From positions 2,418,001-2,482,000 of the forward strand of contig WOAB01000476.1 in assembly GCA_027886185.1 (NCBI GenBank): 64,000 nucleotides of DNA. Direction: 5' to 3'. A program made the position numbers and the translations under genes. This DNA comes from Rheum nobile (taxonomy: Eukaryota > Streptophyta > Magnoliopsida > Caryophyllales > Polygonaceae). Of this stretch, positions 62,525 through 64,000 are shown one piece after another; positions within the stretch are counted from its first letter, which is position 1, and each line of letters starts with the position of its first letter. Below the pieces are notes generated by a model. That model did no database searches, had not been told where the DNA came from, and saw only the letters and a program-made list of their open reading frames with translations.

Positions 62525-64000
62525 GACAAGGTATGCAAGGCCGCTGTGGGTGGTTCCAGTAGGGAAGAAGACATCTTCACCCCTTTGAATCTTCTAAGTC
62601 CAGAGGACTCCTTGCCTGGTACCCTAACCCAGCCTGACTTAGACAAGATCCTTGAAGTCGGGCAGTTCCCAGAGGGCACCATAGCGCGTCTTCCCCTTCC
62701 TCATGAGCGAGCCGATTGGCACAGGGAAGGTTGGGTTTGTTTTTTCGAGTATCCTTTTAAGATTGGCCACTCCCTTCCTTTTTCTAGTCTTGTTCGAAAC
62801 TTCCTCGCCGTCTTGAAGCTCGCTCCTTGTCAAGTCATGCCCCACGCATGGCGTTTGCTTAGGGTAGTGGATCTCTTAGTTGTTGGCATCAATTTTGAGT
62901 TTGATTTTGATGCTTTATGGTACACTTATTACCTGAGTAGTCGTGGCTCATCTAGATTCCAAGTACGCCTTCGTCGGAATAGAAAGCCCATAGCTTTGAA
63001 CCTAGATGTCAATGATCGAGGATGGAGATCTCGATTTTTCTTTGTAGAGCGTAGGTCACTTGAAAGCGGTGTCGATTGTTCCTTCCTACTCTCGGACTGG
63101 AGGAAGACAGGTACCGTGTTTGTCTTTTCAGATTTCTCGTCGGATATTGTATAAACTCTTGCTTACATGTACTTTGTTGCAACGCCTAATCCGGAAGAAC
63201 CCGGAGGTTTTGAGACTGAGATTGCTGCTTTGCTTGCTCTCCCCGAAGCAGACATATCTTTTAGAAACGTCAACTTCTTGGTGCCTGATTCTGCCGAAAT
63301 GTCGACTCCCCTTGCATCCATCACCAAAGGTGCCTGTTCGTTTCTACATGTATGCATTTGGTTGGTCTTCGGAGTCGCTGATTGCTTACTTTGCTGCGCA
63401 ATCTTGACAGTATCCCACGGTGGAAGGTCTAGTGCTCGTTTGTCCAGGAAGAGTCTCCTGGACCATAAACTGTCAACGGCTAAAGCATCAGCGTCTGCTA
63501 AAACGTATGTACTGGCCAAAGTCATTTCTGTGGACTTGCCTTCTTCCAAGGCCTCTAGAGCGAAGAGGAAAGCGATAACTACCGCTGAGTTGTCGGTTGG
63601 TGAATTGAAAAATAGGTCCTTGAGCGATCTGCTTCATACTCTGGATCCTGAGGCGAAGAAGGAAATCAGCGACCTGTACCCCATCGACTGCATCGATGAG
63701 GCCGGAGCTGCTGCTTGGAAGGTACATGTAAAGATGTTTGTAAACTGTTTTTTTATATGTATTGATAACTGATTACATAACTTGTCGTGTACAGGCTCTC
63801 CAGTATTCGCTCGTCGCGTTCTCAAGCGTATAGGCTTTAAGCGACATGGCTGATAGACGGGTTACCCTGACTGAAGGCCAACTGAAAGCTGCTAATGGTC
63901 GCATGAAGGCCGTTGAGAATAAGCTGGCATCGACCGAGAATAAGTTGATGGATGTCTAGGCTCGTCTTGAAGAATTGGAGGGCAATGTCAAGGAGCTTCG
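62525..64000 (+). pseudogene. Antisense spliced gene in H, runs off the window
   Basis: Exon 1 runs from about 62525 to 63110 in one open frame (GGSSREEDIFTPLNLLSP; FEYPFKIGHSLPFSSLVRN; LAPCQVMPHAW; DVNDRGWRSRFFFV). No in-frame ATG precedes it; the expected start reads GTG at 62546. Exon 2, 63183-63329 (PNPEEPGGFETE), lacks its acceptor AG: the site reads TTGCAA where G has TTGTAG. Exon 3, 63411-63721 (HGGRSSARL ... YPIDCIDEAGAAAWK). Exon 4, from 63795, has several stops. The exon borders match those of the gene in G one to one. It is a diverged, probably inactive orthologue. Confidence 0.75.

Larger units (their letters stand above)
61718..64000 (-). mobile_element. Tat-type element H, left end (relative of G)
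   Basis: The LTR (61718-62239) starts TATTTTGGGGCGGAAAGATT, homologous to the start of G's LTR, and ends CGGCCCAACA followed by TTTGCCCCAAG (PPT on the minus strand). Next comes the same plus-strand antisense gene as in G. Pol, expected on the minus strand, would lie beyond 64000. Confidence 0.82.

Overview
The window is plant nuclear DNA, from an angiosperm and probably a eudicot with a large, repeat-rich genome. Nearly all of it is nested transposable elements. There is no bacterial signal (no operons, no Shine-Dalgarno sites). What is seen instead is GT-AG introns, TATA boxes, LTRs, tRNA primer-binding sites (PBS), polypurine tracts (PPT) and a Mutator-like transposon. I recognise no intact host gene.

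Layout. (1) 1-2970: right part of element A, a Ty3/gypsy element with one long open gag-protease frame and no pol. (2) 2971-16126: old Ty3/gypsy element B, split in its RNase H domain by the complete element C (6124-13896, 5-bp target duplication GTTTC). (3) 16132-16143 is a PBS after B's last LTR, followed directly by the inverted LTR of element D. (4) 16421-29982: a 13.6-kb Mutator-like element (MULE) inside D's LTR (8-bp duplication ATTGTTTA). It carries a transposase/OTU-protease fusion, a GRF-type zinc-finger protein, small accessory proteins, two hairpin loci, a 0.94-kb AT-rich array, about 25 copies of a near-palindrome placed just upstream of the TATA box of each gene, and an Athila-like fragment (24755-28905). 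(5) 29983-34715: rest of D, with non-autonomous LTR element E inside (31582-34479, duplication CTTAC). (6) 35076-51822: Tat-type Ty3/gypsy element F on the minus strand (duplication GTTAG), with Tat-type element G (37000-47080, duplication CATAG) inserted into the end of its integrase. G has an intact gag-protease frame and a spliced plus-strand gene antisense to it. (7) 51823-61717: AT-rich DNA with a foldback element, a copia remnant split by a small inverted-repeat element, an LTR-like segment and a hairpin. (8) 61718-64000: left end of element H, a relative of G with the same antisense gene.

How the parts relate. The inner elements are cleaner than their hosts (C inside B, G inside F, MULE inside D), so the insertion order can be read from the sequence. 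Most nonsense codons in C, G and the MULE are of the kind expected when methylated cytosines deaminate (CAG to TAG, CGA to TGA, TGG to TGA, CAA to TAA). This fits long-silenced heterochromatin. All frameshifts in the MULE genes sit in homopolymer runs and could be assembly errors.

The best candidate for an undescribed system is the MULE. Four separately oriented genes share one promoter plan: a cluster of near-palindromes, then a TATA-like box, then an 85-105 base leader, then ATG. The same motif fills both terminal regions. This suggests one DNA-binding factor that links transcription and transposition.
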